A DNA stretch of 51,792 nt from Anaerolineaceae bacterium (GTDB lineage Bacteria; Chloroflexota; Anaerolineae; Anaerolineales; Anaerolineaceae). The number at the start of each line of letters is the position of its first letter. Within the stretch, counting starts at the first letter, position 1. Both the position numbers and the translations under genes were made by a program. Where the stretch lies: contig JADLFQ010000094.1 of assembly GCA_020845515.1 (NCBI GenBank), positions 1 through 51,792 on the forward strand, given 5' to 3'. This document shows positions 42,402-50,947 of this stretch, piece after piece. The notes under the pieces are model-generated. The model saw only the letters and a list, made by a program, of their open reading frames with translations, ran no database searches and was not told the DNA's origin.

Positions 42402-43454
42402 ATGGCTAGAATTTTTGATGTAGTTGAATATCCCAGTGAAATGAGTGATGAACTGGTCCATCGCTTCCCGGAAGCAGGCGTGGCAGACTTGCGGATCGGT
42501 TCACAAGTCATTGTGCGCGAGTCTCAGCGCGCGGTATTCTTCCGCAGTGGTAAAGCGCTGGACGTCTTTGGACCGGGAATGCACACCATTGTTACGGCCA
42601 ATATCCCAAAACTGATTGACGTTATAGGTAAAGTCTTCAACGACCGGACCCCATTTGTAGCAGAGGTTTATTTTGTTTCGATGAAGGAATTCGTTGATCG
42701 AAAGTGGGGTACCCCCCAACCGATTATTGTGCGCAATCCTGGTATGGGGCTTGGGGTTGCCCTGCTTCAAGGGTTCGGCACTTACAGTGTCCAGGTTTCG
42801 GATGCCCAACAGTTCGTTACACAGTTGGTGGGAGCCCAGGGCACGTACCGTATGGCGGATGTTGAAAACCGGTTGCGTACCATGCTGCTCTCCAAACTAC
42901 AGGATCTGTTAGGAGAAACTGCTGCAAAACACAGCGTAGTGGAGCTGATTAGCCTGACGGAAGAGCTTGGTGCAGGGGTGCGCGCTAAGGCGCAGGATGA
43001 TTTCGCGGCCCTGGGCCTGATTCTTAAAAGTTTTTATATTGGCAACCTGAAACCGTCTGATAAATCTGCTGAGGAATTGCGCGCGATGGGTATGCTGGAT
43101 ATGAGTGTGTATACCCAGCTTCAGGCGGCGGATGCGCTGCGTGAAGCGGCACAAAATCCCAGCGGTGGCGCGGGCCTAACAGCAGGGATTGGTGCCGGTA
43201 TGGGACTTGGTAATGTGATCAGCCAGTCTCTTCAGGGCATGAGCGGTGCAGGCGCCAAAGCCGATGCCCCTGCGGCGGATTCTTCCGGCGCGATGGCGGA
43301 TGTCATGACACCTGGCGACGTAGCAGGGCTATTAAAAGTATCTGAAGAAGATGTATTGGCATCTATTACGGCTGGCGAGCTAAAAGCGCGCAAGATTGGC
43401 AATGCTTACCGGATTAGTAAAGACGCGTTGCAGGAGTTTCTCAAGGGAACATAG
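42402..43454 (+). CDS. SPFH-domain protein fused to a C-terminal excisionase-type HTH
   Basis: A 350-residue protein. Residues about 21-236 are an SPFH domain of the YdjI/'virion core protein-like' type: GSQVIVRESQRAVFFRSGK, then VYFVSMKEFVDRKWGT and a helical part ending LQAADALREAA. Typical members carry a C-terminal zinc ribbon; here a Gly/Ala linker (about 253-300) leads instead to TPGDVAGLLKVSEEDVLASI...GNAYRISKDALQEFLKG (302-349), a MerR/excisionase (HTH_17) DNA-binding fold. There is no transmembrane helix. The start ATG at 42402 has GGAG 6 bases upstream; an ATG at 42390 is less likely. It is preceded by a helical-bundle gene and followed by a terminator. The function is unknown. Confidence 0.85.
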   Translation: MARIFDVVEYPSEMSDELVHRFPEAGVADLRIGSQVIVRESQRAVFFRSGKALDVFGPGMHTIVTANIPKLIDVIGKVFNDRTPFVAEVYFVSMKEFVDRKWGTPQPIIVRNPGMGLGVALLQGFGTYSVQVSDAQQFVTQLVGAQGTYRMADVENRLRTMLLSKLQDLLGETAAKHSVVELISLTEELGAGVRAKAQDDFAALGLILKSFYIGNLKPSDKSAEELRAMGMLDMSVYTQLQAADALREAAQNPSGGAGLTAGIGAGMGLGNVISQSLQGMSGAGAKADAPAADSSGAMADVMTPGDVAGLLKVSEEDVLASITAGELKARKIGNAYRISKDALQEFLKGT

Positions 43455-43483
43455 ACAGATTGTTCAAATAGTTTTCTTTAACC

Positions 43484-44728
43484 TTAACCCTTTAAACCAT
43501 CCGGCTGATTTTCCTGGCTGGATGGTTTTTTGGGAAAGCGGTAGGCGACCGCCAAGCCTCCTTCGGCTGTTTCACGGTAGAGGGAGGGAATATCATGACC
43601 GGTTTTCTTCATTACCAAAACAACTTCATCGAAGGAAACACGGTGATTGCCGTCGGAATAGGAGGCAAAATTGGCACAACCCATGGCACGGGCTGCCGCG
43701 AATACATTTCTTTCGATACAGGGAATTTGAACCATGCCATCTACCGGGTCGCAAGTCAGGCCCAGGTGGTGCTCAAGCCCCATTTCCGCGGCGTATTCGA
43801 TCTGACGTATTGACCCCCCCAACAACAAAGTGGCGGCAGCCGCACCCATCTCACATGCCGATCCGATTTCTCCCTGACATCCTACTTCAGCTCCGGAGAT
43901 AGAAGCTTGATGTTTGATCAAGTTTCCGATTAATCCAGCAGTTGCCAGGGCGCGCAGGGTGTGGATTTCTGTGGTCTCGACTGTATCTTCTATGTGTTTG
44001 ATGACGGCTGGAACGACCCCACTGGAACCGCAAGTCGGGGCGGTGACGACAATATTTCCCGCACCATTTTCTTCCGCTGCTGCTAATGCATAAGCTGGCA
44101 AGTATCCTTCTTTGACAAGGCTGTTGCCGCTGAGGTTGATTTTGCGATAAAAAGTCCAGGCGCGCCGCGCCAGTCCCAGACCACCTGGCAGCACGCCTTC
44201 TGCATGAAGACCGCGTTCAATTGCGGCATGCATTGCCTGGTTGATCTGCTGCAAGAAACTCCATATTTCCACCCCCTCGCATTCCTCCACATATTCCCAA
44301 AAGGTTTTGCCGCTTTGGGTACAATATTGCAAGATTTCATGCATGGTTGTCAGAGGGTATATCATTTTTGGGGTATGTGTCTGCCCATCCTCTACGAACG
44401 CGCCGCCTCCAGTGCTATAGATCCTCCAGCTATCTAGCACATCCCCGGCCTGATTAAGTGCTTCAAAATCAAGTCCATTTGGGTGGAAAGGTAATACGAT
44501 GGAAGGCTGCCAGATAATTTGGAGTGGCAGGGGGGCAAAAGCATCTTCAAGGGCAAGGTCTGTAAGGTGGCCTCGTCCGGTAGCTGCCAGGCTTCCATAT
44601 AAAGTTGCCCGATAGGATGCGGCTAATGGATTTCTTTCCCGAAACTTCTCAGCAGCTTTGCGTGGAGCCATGGTGTGGCTGCTCGAAGGGCCATAACCAA
44701 TTCTGTATAATTCACGTATAGTTTCCAT
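43484..44728 (-). CDS. sdaA: L-serine dehydratase, iron-sulphur type, single chain
   Basis: A 414-residue enzyme converting L-serine to pyruvate and ammonia with a [4Fe-4S] cluster, joining the beta and alpha parts in one chain. The start METIRELYRIGYGPSSSHTM is the family signature of the beta domain. The alpha domain supplies the cluster cysteines in APTCGSSGVVPAVIKH, LTCDPVDGMVQIPCIERN and nearby GCQGEIGSACEMGAA. The enzyme is oxygen-sensitive, which suits an anaerobe. The start codon follows a TATAAT by only 7 bases with no Shine-Dalgarno, so the mRNA appears leaderless. The last codons coincide with a terminator of the opposite strand. Confidence 0.95.
   Translation of the reverse strand: METIRELYRIGYGPSSSHTMAPRKAAEKFRERNPLAASYRATLYGSLAATGRGHLTDLALEDAFAPLPLQIIWQPSIVLPFHPNGLDFEALNQAGDVLDSWRIYSTGGGAFVEDGQTHTPKMIYPLTTMHEILQYCTQSGKTFWEYVEECEGVEIWSFLQQINQAMHAAIERGLHAEGVLPGGLGLARRAWTFYRKINLSGNSLVKEGYLPAYALAAAEENGAGNIVVTAPTCGSSGVVPAVIKHIEDTVETTEIHTLRALATAGLIGNLIKHQASISGAEVGCQGEIGSACEMGAAAATLLLGGSIRQIEYAAEMGLEHHLGLTCDPVDGMVQIPCIERNVFAAARAMGCANFASYSDGNHRVSFDEVVLVMKKTGHDIPSLYRETAEGGLAVAYRFPKKPSSQENQPDGLKG
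43494..43531 (+). terminator. Rightward terminator embedded in the end of the serine dehydratase gene
   Basis: AACCATCC (43495-43502) pairs with GGATGGTT (43520-43527), extended inward by a G-C pair, followed by six T. It terminates the SPFH transcript and lies entirely within the last 16 codons of the convergent gene. Confidence 0.75.
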
Positions 44729-44735
44729 TTGGCGG

Positions 44736-44744
44736 ATTATAACA
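44736..44744 (-). promoter_or_regulatory. Extended -10 promoter for a leaderless sdaA mRNA
   Basis: The minus strand reads TGT-TATAAT, then 7 bases, then the ATG at 44728, placing the predicted transcription start on the start codon. Confidence 0.5.
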
Positions 44745-45024
44745 AATATTCCGGCTCAGTGAAATTAACCTTACTGGCATTTGCATCATTTTGCCGGATA
44801 ATTTTCGGGCTTTATCGGTACTGTTTCAGATATTGCAGGTAGAGAAAAAAGATACTTCGTTGATTGCTCGCTGTCTGTAAGAGTATCGCACTATGTTTCA
44901 ATTCCAGAACATGTCTCATCATGGCTGTTTCCCTACATTTTTGTCAGGTTTGGAGCGGCCACGCTTTATACGGGGTGCTGTATAATTTTTAAGCAGGGTA
45001 TTCCTTTTGAAAAACAGGAGGCTC
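44745..45024. other. Divergent intergenic region sdaA-sucC
   Basis: About 280 bases without a convincing gene. It carries the sdaA promoter at its left end and, near the right end, a TATAAT at 44981-44986 that could be the -10 of sucCD, although no good -35 is found upstream. No riboswitch-like or long hairpin structure was recognised. Confidence 0.5.
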
Positions 45025-46182
45025 ATGAAACTCCATGAATACCAGTCCAAAGCAATTTTTTCTCAAAATAATATTCCTATTCCTAAAGGGAGGGTGGCAG
45101 TAACAGCGCAGGAGGCAAAATATATCGCGGAAGAATTGGGGGGAAAGGTCGTTGTCAAGGCGCAGGTATTGACCGGAGGGCGGGGGAAAGCCGGCGGAAT
45201 ACGATTAGCAAAAACCTCACAGGAAGCTGAAGAACTTGCAACCCAAGTTATGGGGATGGAAATTAAGGGTTTTCCTGTTAGAAGGTTATTAATTGATGAA
45301 GCGGTGAGTATCGCGCAGGAGATCTACCTGGCGTTTACAATTGACCGCTCACTTAGAAAACCGGTGTTGATCACTTCGGGTTTGGGGGGGATCAACGTTG
45401 AAGAGGCGGCGCGCATACATCCTGAAGAGGTACATACGCTGGTGATAGATCCTTTATCAGGTTTGCATGTTTATCAGGCGCATGATGCGGCCATATTCCT
45501 GGATTTACCTCATTCGCACTGGAAGGCTTTTGTAGAGATATGTATGGGTTTGTGGAAGGCTTTCCTAACCACTGATAGTACTCTGGCTGAGATCAACCCA
45601 TGGGTTATTACTGATGATAAACGACTCCTGGCATTGGATGGCAAGCTGGTAATTGATGACAATGCTCTTTACCGCCACCCGGACTTGATGGACTTATGGG
45701 ATATTGACGCTGAAAACCCTGCCGAGATCGAAGCACGAAAATATGGGTTATCCTATATTCCTTTAAAGGGCTCTATTGGCTGCATAGTGAACGGAGCCGG
45801 GCTGGCAATGGCGACCATGGACCTTCTTACATTCTTTGGCGGACGCCCTGCCAACTTTTTGGATATTGGCGGCGGTGCCAGTGCAGAGAAATCGGCTGCT
45901 GCACTACGATTGGTATTAGGCGATGCCAGAGTGCGCTGTGTTCTCATCAATATCTATGGGGGTGTTACTCGTTGTGATGAAGCGGCGCGCGGTATTCTTG
46001 TTGCGCTCGCCGGGTTAGACAAGAATATTCCGATTGTGGCGCGGTTTGCCGGAACGAATGCAAGGGAGGGCAACTATCTCCTCTCCCGGGCGCATATTCC
46101 AACGGCTTCTACATTGGTGGAGGCTGTTCAACAGGCGATTGCCATGGTGGAAGGAGCTGAAGGTGAGCATCCTCATCAATAA
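45025..46182 (+). CDS. sucC: Succinyl-CoA synthetase beta subunit
   Basis: A 385-residue ATP-grasp subunit of ADP/GDP-forming succinate-CoA ligase. The start [12 protein letters not shown] and the block [15 protein letters not shown] are characteristic; the C-terminal CoA-ligase domain (about 240-385) includes [17 protein letters not shown] and [16 protein letters not shown]. It makes ATP or GTP from succinyl-CoA. The TTG at 45007 is open, but ATG at 45025 after AGGAGG fits the family start. It overlaps sucD by 20 bases. Confidence 0.95.
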   Translation: MKLHEYQSKAIFSQNNIPIPKGRVAVTAQEAKYIAEELGGKVVVKAQVLTGGRGKAGGIRLAKTSQEAEELATQVMGMEIKGFPVRRLLIDEAVSIAQEIYLAFTIDRSLRKPVLITSGLGGINVEEAARIHPEEVHTLVIDPLSGLHVYQAHDAAIFLDLPHSHWKAFVEICMGLWKAFLTTDSTLAEINPWVITDDKRLLALDGKLVIDDNALYRHPDLMDLWDIDAENPAEIEARKYGLSYIPLKGSIGCIVNGAGLAMATMDLLTFFGGRPANFLDIGGGASAEKSAAALRLVLGDARVRCVLINIYGGVTRCDEAARGILVALAGLDKNIPIVARFAGTNAREGNYLLSRAHIPTASTLVEAVQQAIAMVEGAEGEHPHQ

Positions 46183-47026
46183 AAATACGCGCCTCTTAGT
46201 TCAGGGAATCACAGGCAAGGAAGGATCGTTTCATGCCCTTCAAATGATTCGATATGGAACAAACGTAGTTGCTGGGGTTACCCCGGGCAAAGGCGGAGAA
46301 TGGGTGTTGGATGGGAAAGTGCCTGTATTTGATACGGTTAAATACGCAGTTGAAGCTACGGGTGCAAATGCATCTGTCATTTTTGTGCCTGCTCGATCTG
46401 CTGTGGACGCTATTTACGAAGCGGGGGATTCTGGTATTCCTTTGATCGTATGTATCACCGAAGGGATCCCTATTCATGATATGATCCGTGCCCGGCAGTT
46501 TTTGGAACAGAAGGGTGTCTCCCTGATAGGGCCGAACTCTCCAGGAATATTGTCCCCAGGAGAATCAAAGGTTGGAATTATTCCAGGCGATGCGGCAGTG
46601 CGGGGGAATGTTGGAATTGTTTCGCGTTCTGGCACACTGACCTATGAGGTTTTAAGTATTTTTCAAAAAAATAACATAGGGATAAGCACGTGTGTTGGAA
46701 TTGGCGGCGATGCGATCCTTGGCATTGGTTTTTCAGATGTCTTGCAGATGTTTGAAGCAGATGCCTATACGGAACAGATTGTGCTGATTGGAGAGGTTGG
46801 AAGTAGAGAAGAGACGGTTGCCGCTGGCTATATCTCCAAGATGATGACCAAGCCAGTTACAGCATTTATTGCCGGTAAATCGGCACCGGTCGGAAAACGA
46901 ATGGGGCATGCTGGCGCGATTATTAACGGCGACGCTGATCGAGCAAGCAACAAAATTGAAGCCCTCAGGGCGGCAGGGGTTCATATTGCCGATCACCCTG
47001 AGGGAATTCTTCAGTTTTTGAATTGA
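46163..47026 (+). CDS. sucD: Succinyl-CoA synthetase alpha subunit
   Basis: A 287-residue alpha subunit containing the CoA-binding Rossmann domain ([14 protein letters not shown]) and the ligase domain with the phospho-histidine H249 in [10 protein letters not shown]. The real start is GTG at 46163, reading [12 protein letters not shown], with GGAG 6 bases upstream; longer versions have no family support. Its start lies inside the sucC coding end, so the two subunits are coupled in translation. In an anaerobe with the Na+ decarboxylase above, succinate and propionate routes are a natural context. Confidence 0.95.
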   Translation: MSILINKNTRLLVQGITGKEGSFHALQMIRYGTNVVAGVTPGKGGEWVLDGKVPVFDTVKYAVEATGANASVIFVPARSAVDAIYEAGDSGIPLIVCITEGIPIHDMIRARQFLEQKGVSLIGPNSPGILSPGESKVGIIPGDAAVRGNVGIVSRSGTLTYEVLSIFQKNNIGISTCVGIGGDAILGIGFSDVLQMFEADAYTEQIVLIGEVGSREETVAAGYISKMMTKPVTAFIAGKSAPVGKRMGHAGAIINGDADRASNKIEALRAAGVHIADHPEGILQFLN

Positions 47027-47084
47027 TCTCCTCCGTGAAGGATGGCAGCTCTATTCCTTTGGTAAAGAAAGCATAGAAAGAATT

Positions 47085-47321
47085 TTATTTTTTGTGTGTA
47101 TCAATATAAGAGATGACATCGTTCACAGATTTGATATTGCGGGCATCGTCATCTGAAATTGCCAAATTAAATTTTTCACAGAATCCATCAATCAGGAAGA
47201 ACTGATCCATCGAATCAGCCTTGAGATCTTCGATAAACCGGGTATCCGGTTTCACCTGGTCTCCATCAATTTTTAAAACATCTACGATCACTTCTTTGAC
47301 ATTATTAAAAGTGTCTGACAT
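47085..47321 (-). CDS. Acyl carrier protein
   Basis: A 78-residue, acidic ACP. The phosphopantetheine attachment serine is S37 in EDLKADSMDQFFLIDGF, with a Met after the Ser where housekeeping AcpP has Leu. This and the short size suggest a specialised carrier, not the fatty-acid-synthase AcpP. The frame is open to 47573, but ATG at 47321 has AGGAGG 8 bases upstream and gives an exact ACP length. It is transcribed away from IDI-2 and towards sucD. A serine-palmitoyltransferase-like gene lies 2.3 kb away. Confidence 0.9.
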   Translation of the reverse strand: MSDTFNNVKEVIVDVLKIDGDQVKPDTRFIEDLKADSMDQFFLIDGFCEKFNLAISDDDARNIKSVNDVISYIDTHKK

Positions 47322-47459
47322 GTGACTGCCTCCTGGCTTTTTTTCTGCTATCAGGATAAATTTTATCTTTCCTCCCCGATCTGTCAAGTGCAGGGCGGGA
47401 TGACAATTTGCTTTTGTAAAACAGTTTATACGCGAAGGATAACGCCATCCAACACTCTT

Positions 47460-47468
47460 TGGTATACT
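47460..47468 (+). promoter_or_regulatory. Extended -10 promoter for the IDI-2/polyprenyl synthase genes
   Basis: TGG-TATACT (47460-47468) lies 10 bases before the ATG at 47479, so the mRNA would have almost no leader. There is no Shine-Dalgarno. Confidence 0.45.
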
Positions 47469-47478
47469 CAATACCAAT

Positions 47479-48519
47479 ATGAATACCTCTAGCAATGGAC
47501 CTGTTGATTTGTCTTCCCGAAAGGCTGACCACATCCGGATTAATCTCGAAGAAGAGGTAAAATCTTCCCTCACTACCGATTTGGAGCATTACCGTTTCAC
47601 TCATCGCGCTCTGCCAGAGATAGATTTAGACGAGGTGGATCTGAGCACTGAGATTTTTGGCAAGCGATTGGCAGTACCAATCCTGATTTCTTCGATGACT
47701 GGGGGGATAAGTGAAGCAGAGACTATCAACCGTGTGCTGGCAATTGCTGCTCAAGAAACAGGCGCTGCAATCGGTGTTGGGTCGCAAAGAGCAGCCATAG
47801 AAGATATGTCACTGGTAAAAACATTTCAGGTCCGCCTTTACGCTCCGGATGTTCTTCTGTTTGCTAATTTGGGGGCTGTTCAATTAAATTATCACTATAC
47901 TTCCGATGACTGCCAACGTGCTGTGGAAATGATTGAGGCAGACGCGCTTATTTTGCATTTGAATGCTTTGCAAGAGGCTCTCCAACCTGAAGGGGACAGC
48001 CACTTCAGCGGCCTGTTGAAAAAGATTGAACAGGTTTGCAGGCTGCTTTCTGTACCGGTTGTGATTAAAGAAGTTGGGTGGGGAATTTCCGAACAAGATG
48101 CCCGGCGGCTGGCTTCTGCTGGTGTTTCGGCTATTGATGTGGCGGGAGCGGGGGGCACTTCATGGTCACAGGTGGAGATGTACCGCATTAAAGATATCCA
48201 TCGCGCGCGCGTAGCAGCAGCTTTTCGCGATTGGGGTATTCCCACAGCCGACTCGATCCTTCAGGTGAAGAATGCCGCCCCTGACCTTTTGGTTTTTGCT
48301 TCAGGGGGGTTGCGCGATGGTATTGATATTGCAAAATGCATTGCGCTTGGCGCAGCTTTGGGCGGGATGGCTGGCCCCTTTCTTAAAGCGGCTGTAATTT
48401 CCCCAGAAGAAACCATCGCTGTCATCCACGAGTTTCAAAAAGAGCTGCAAATCTGCATGTTTGCCAGCGGCGCGAAAAATATTGCTGCGCTACAAAAAAC
48501 CTCATTGCAAAGGCTTTGA
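47479..48519 (+). CDS. fni: Isopentenyl-diphosphate delta-isomerase, type 2
   Basis: A 346-residue FMN- and NADPH-dependent isomerase that interconverts IPP and DMAPP. Family blocks are RKADHIRI near the N-terminus, [46 protein letters not shown] and [13 protein letters not shown], the last two forming the FMN and Mg sites. IDI-2 is common in anaerobes and archaea. It is followed directly by a polyprenyl synthase gene, so isoprenoid chain building is encoded as an operon. Confidence 0.96.
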   Translation: MNTSSNGPVDLSSRKADHIRINLEEEVKSSLTTDLEHYRFTHRALPEIDLDEVDLSTEIFGKRLAVPILISSMTGGISEAETINRVLAIAAQETGAAIGVGSQRAAIEDMSLVKTFQVRLYAPDVLLFANLGAVQLNYHYTSDDCQRAVEMIEADALILHLNALQEALQPEGDSHFSGLLKKIEQVCRLLSVPVVIKEVGWGISEQDARRLASAGVSAIDVAGAGGTSWSQVEMYRIKDIHRARVAAAFRDWGIPTADSILQVKNAAPDLLVFASGGLRDGIDIAKCIALGAALGGMAGPFLKAAVISPEETIAVIHEFQKELQICMFASGAKNIAALQKTSLQRL

Positions 48520-48528
48520 TTGGACGGT

Positions 48529-49542
48529 ATGAATCTTAACGAGTGTATTCAACAGTTTCTGCCTGAAATTGAAAATAACTTGAAACAAGTTATCGAAAAA
48601 AGCGTTGCAGAAGAGGATCTGGAACTCCACGCCATGATATTTCACCACATGGGGTGGGAGGGTGAAGGAGCTGGCCAGGAAGCGCAAGGGAAGCGTATCC
48701 GGCCGCTACTGACACTTTTAGCCGCAACAGCAGCCGGAGGGGACTGGAAAAAGGCTTTACCTGCTGCTGTATCGGTAGAACTGGTTCACAATTTTTCACT
48801 GATACATGACGATATTCAGGATTGCAGTGAAACCCGGCGGGGCCGCCCGACTGTTTGGGTAAAGTGGGGGGTGGCGCAAGCGATCAATACCGGTGATTTG
48901 ATGTTTACACTGGCGTTCTACGCGCTGCAGGCCCTTCTTCGCGACCATGTCCCGGCAGTGGTTGTGGAAGCATCCCGAATTTTGCAAAGAGCGTGTATTG
49001 ATCTAACACGAGGGCAATATCTTGACCTGACGTATGAGGGGCGGCAAGATGTTCGTGTGGAGGGATATTGGCCAATGGTTGGCGGAAAAACTGCAGCACT
49101 TCTTTCCTCTGCGGTGGAATTAGGAGCACTTTGCGCTGCAACGACCCCGGAAAATCGCGGGGACTTTCGTGAATACGGGTATTCCTTGGGCCTGGCATTC
49201 CAGTGTTGGGATGACTGGCTTGGAATCTGGGGGGATTCTGCGGTTACAGGAAAATCTGTTGCAAGCGATCTCCTGGCCGGTAAAAAGACCTTGCCAGTTC
49301 TATATGCGCTAAACAATAGTGCTTCCTTTCGAGAGCGCTGGATTCAGGGTTCTATTCAGCCGGAAGAAATCCCTGGGATTTCCCAGATGCTTATACAATT
49401 GGGGGCGAAAGAGTTCACCGAACAAGAAGCAACCCGGCTGACCAGCCGGGCGTTGACCGAACTGGATCTGGCTGTAGCAGATGGAAAAACGCGTCAAGCC
49501 CTACAGGAATTAACCCATAAACTACTCGAGCGGAAAAATTGA
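48529..49542 (+). CDS. Polyprenyl (geranylgeranyl/farnesyl-type) diphosphate synthase
   Basis: A 337-residue trans-isoprenyl diphosphate synthase. The first Asp-rich motif is DDIQD (about 94-98) in NFSLIHDDIQDCSETRRGRPT. The second is reduced to CWDDWLGIWGD, with the last Asp of DDxxD not in its usual place. The GK and R sites are in QGKRIRPLL. It condenses IPP units into carriers or quinone side chains; chain length cannot be read with confidence. A TTG at 48520 is open right after the fni stop and has AAGG upstream; ATG at 48529 is the more usual choice. Confidence 0.93.
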   Translation: MNLNECIQQFLPEIENNLKQVIEKSVAEEDLELHAMIFHHMGWEGEGAGQEAQGKRIRPLLTLLAATAAGGDWKKALPAAVSVELVHNFSLIHDDIQDCSETRRGRPTVWVKWGVAQAINTGDLMFTLAFYALQALLRDHVPAVVVEASRILQRACIDLTRGQYLDLTYEGRQDVRVEGYWPMVGGKTAALLSSAVELGALCAATTPENRGDFREYGYSLGLAFQCWDDWLGIWGDSAVTGKSVASDLLAGKKTLPVLYALNNSASFRERWIQGSIQPEEIPGISQMLIQLGAKEFTEQEATRLTSRALTELDLAVADGKTRQALQELTHKLLERKN

Positions 49543-49566
49543 GCCTGCTTTTAATTATTGTATAAT
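49539..49566 (+). promoter_or_regulatory. Promoter of the alpha-oxoamine synthase gene
   Basis: TTGAGC (49539-49544), a 16-base spacer and TATAAT (49561-49566). The -35 overlaps the stop codon of the polyprenyl synthase gene. A leader of about 65 bases ends with GAGGGAG before the ATG. Confidence 0.55.
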
Positions 49567-49640
49567 GAGGGTGAAGCGTTTTTATTCAGCCCGATTTTTT
49601 TATTTGAGTAGCTTTTATCAAATTATGTTGTGAGGGAGTA

Positions 49641-50819
49641 ATGGACATTTTTAAAAAATGTTTTGACTATACTCGAGTCAAGGAAGCCATCGCGGGGGGA
49701 TTTTACCCTTTTTTTATTCCTCTGGCAGAAAATGAAGGCACTGAGGTAATCTATCGGGGACACCGCTTAATTATGTGCGGCTCGAATAATTATCTTGGTT
49801 TAACCACGCACCCGAAAGTACGGGAAGCGGCAATGGAAGCCATCAAACGGTTTGGTACGAGCTGTACGGGGTCGCGCTTTTTAAACGGTACGCTGGAAAT
49901 GCATGAACAACTGGAAAGCGAACTTGCGTTATGGGTGAATAAACCCGCTGCGCTGGTATTTTCCACTGGGATGCAGGTTAACCTGGGTACAGTGAGCGCC
50001 CTGGTAAGCAAGGAGGACGTCGTTATTCTGGATAAGGATGATCATGCCAGTATTGTGGATGGGGCGCGTTTGAGCTTTGGAAAAATCGAGCGGTTCAGGC
50101 ACAACGACATGGATCACCTTGAACGGGTGCTGAAATCAATTCCAGAAGCCTGTGGGAAATTGATTGTCGTTGATGGCCTCTTTAGTATGGAAGGCGATTT
50201 GGCGATGCTTCCGGAAATTACAACACTTTCCCGGAAATATGGCGCTCGTGTGATGGTGGATGATGCGCATGGTATGGGGGTAACGGGCAAAGGACACGGC
50301 ACGGCAGCGCACTTTGATGTCACTTCGAATGTTGACTTGATCATGTCCACGTTTAGTAAATCTTTTGCCTCGCTGGGTGGGTTTGTAGCAGGGGAAGAAG
50401 ATGTAATCAGTTATATCAAACATCATGCCAGAGCACTTATTTTCAGTGCCAGTATTCCACCTGGCAATACTGCTGCTGCATTGGCAGCCTTGCGTATTAT
50501 GACTGAAGAACCGGAACGTGTGGAGCAGGTAAATCGTAATGCTGACAAGATGAGGGAGGCGTTTCGCTCGTTGGGGTTCAACACAGGAAACTCCGTAACC
50601 CCGGTTATTCCCATTATCGTTGGAGATGATCAGCTTACTTTTCTCTTCTGGAAGCGCCTTTTTCAAGAAGGAGTCTTCGTCAACCCGGTTATCTCACCGG
50701 CTGTGCCTCCTGGACGCCAACTCCTCCGCACCAGCTATATGGCTACGCACACTGAAGACCAACTCAATCGGGTTCTTGACATTTTTAAAACGGTCGGAAA
50801 AGAACTGGGAATTATCTGA
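49641..50819 (+). CDS. PLP-dependent alpha-oxoamine synthase, serine-palmitoyltransferase-like
   Basis: A 392-residue enzyme of the alpha-oxoamine synthase family. The PLP lysine is K240 in STFSKSFASLGGF, H135 in DDHASIVDG stacks on PLP, and D207/D208 with H210 are in VMVDDAHGMGV. The family joins an amino acid to an acyl thioester with decarboxylation. Segments such as GTSCTGSRFLNGTLEMHEQL, RFRHNDMDHLE, VDGLFSMEGDLAMLPEI and EGVFVNPVISPAVPPG are closer, from memory, to bacterial serine palmitoyltransferases than to BioF or 2-amino-3-ketobutyrate CoA ligase. A nearby ACP could supply the acyl chain. The exact substrate remains inference. Confidence 0.85.
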   Translation: MDIFKKCFDYTRVKEAIAGGFYPFFIPLAENEGTEVIYRGHRLIMCGSNNYLGLTTHPKVREAAMEAIKRFGTSCTGSRFLNGTLEMHEQLESELALWVNKPAALVFSTGMQVNLGTVSALVSKEDVVILDKDDHASIVDGARLSFGKIERFRHNDMDHLERVLKSIPEACGKLIVVDGLFSMEGDLAMLPEITTLSRKYGARVMVDDAHGMGVTGKGHGTAAHFDVTSNVDLIMSTFSKSFASLGGFVAGEEDVISYIKHHARALIFSASIPPGNTAAALAALRIMTEEPERVEQVNRNADKMREAFRSLGFNTGNSVTPVIPIIVGDDQLTFLFWKRLFQEGVFVNPVISPAVPPGRQLLRTSYMATHTEDQLNRVLDIFKTVGKELGII

Positions 50820-50834
50820 AATATTCAATACCGT

Positions 50835-50870
50835 AACAAGAGGCTGTTCAAATATAGGCAGCTCCTTGTT
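50835..50870 (+). terminator. Imperfect hairpin after the oxoamine synthase gene
   Basis: AACAAG and CTTGTT flank a second matched part (GCTG/CAGC) with two mismatches between. The tail is TTGTTT, so it is a weak terminator candidate in the 128-base convergent gap to corA. Confidence 0.35.
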
Positions 50871-50947
50871 GTTTCCACAAAGAAGGCTGAACACTTTTAC
50901 CCGTGCGCTGACTATCTTCTGTGTCTTTGGTTTATTCGGATAGGTTC

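Noticed and set aside
43568..43576. TGTTTCACG, matching the left half of a parS site
   Set aside because: The right half does not follow (GTAGAG instead of TGAAAC), and it lies inside sdaA coding sequence; chance match.
45007..45009. TTG start for sucC
   Set aside because: It lies upstream of the AGGAGG sequence that serves the ATG at 45025, and the family N-terminus begins at that ATG.
47322..47573. N-terminal extension of the acyl carrier protein gene
   Set aside because: The extension overlaps fni on the other strand, and ACP length and Shine-Dalgarno both fit the ATG at 47321.
50820..50947. Possible insertion-sequence end between the convergent oxoamine synthase and corA genes
   Set aside because: The hairpin is imperfect, there are no flanking direct repeats and no transposase gene nearby.
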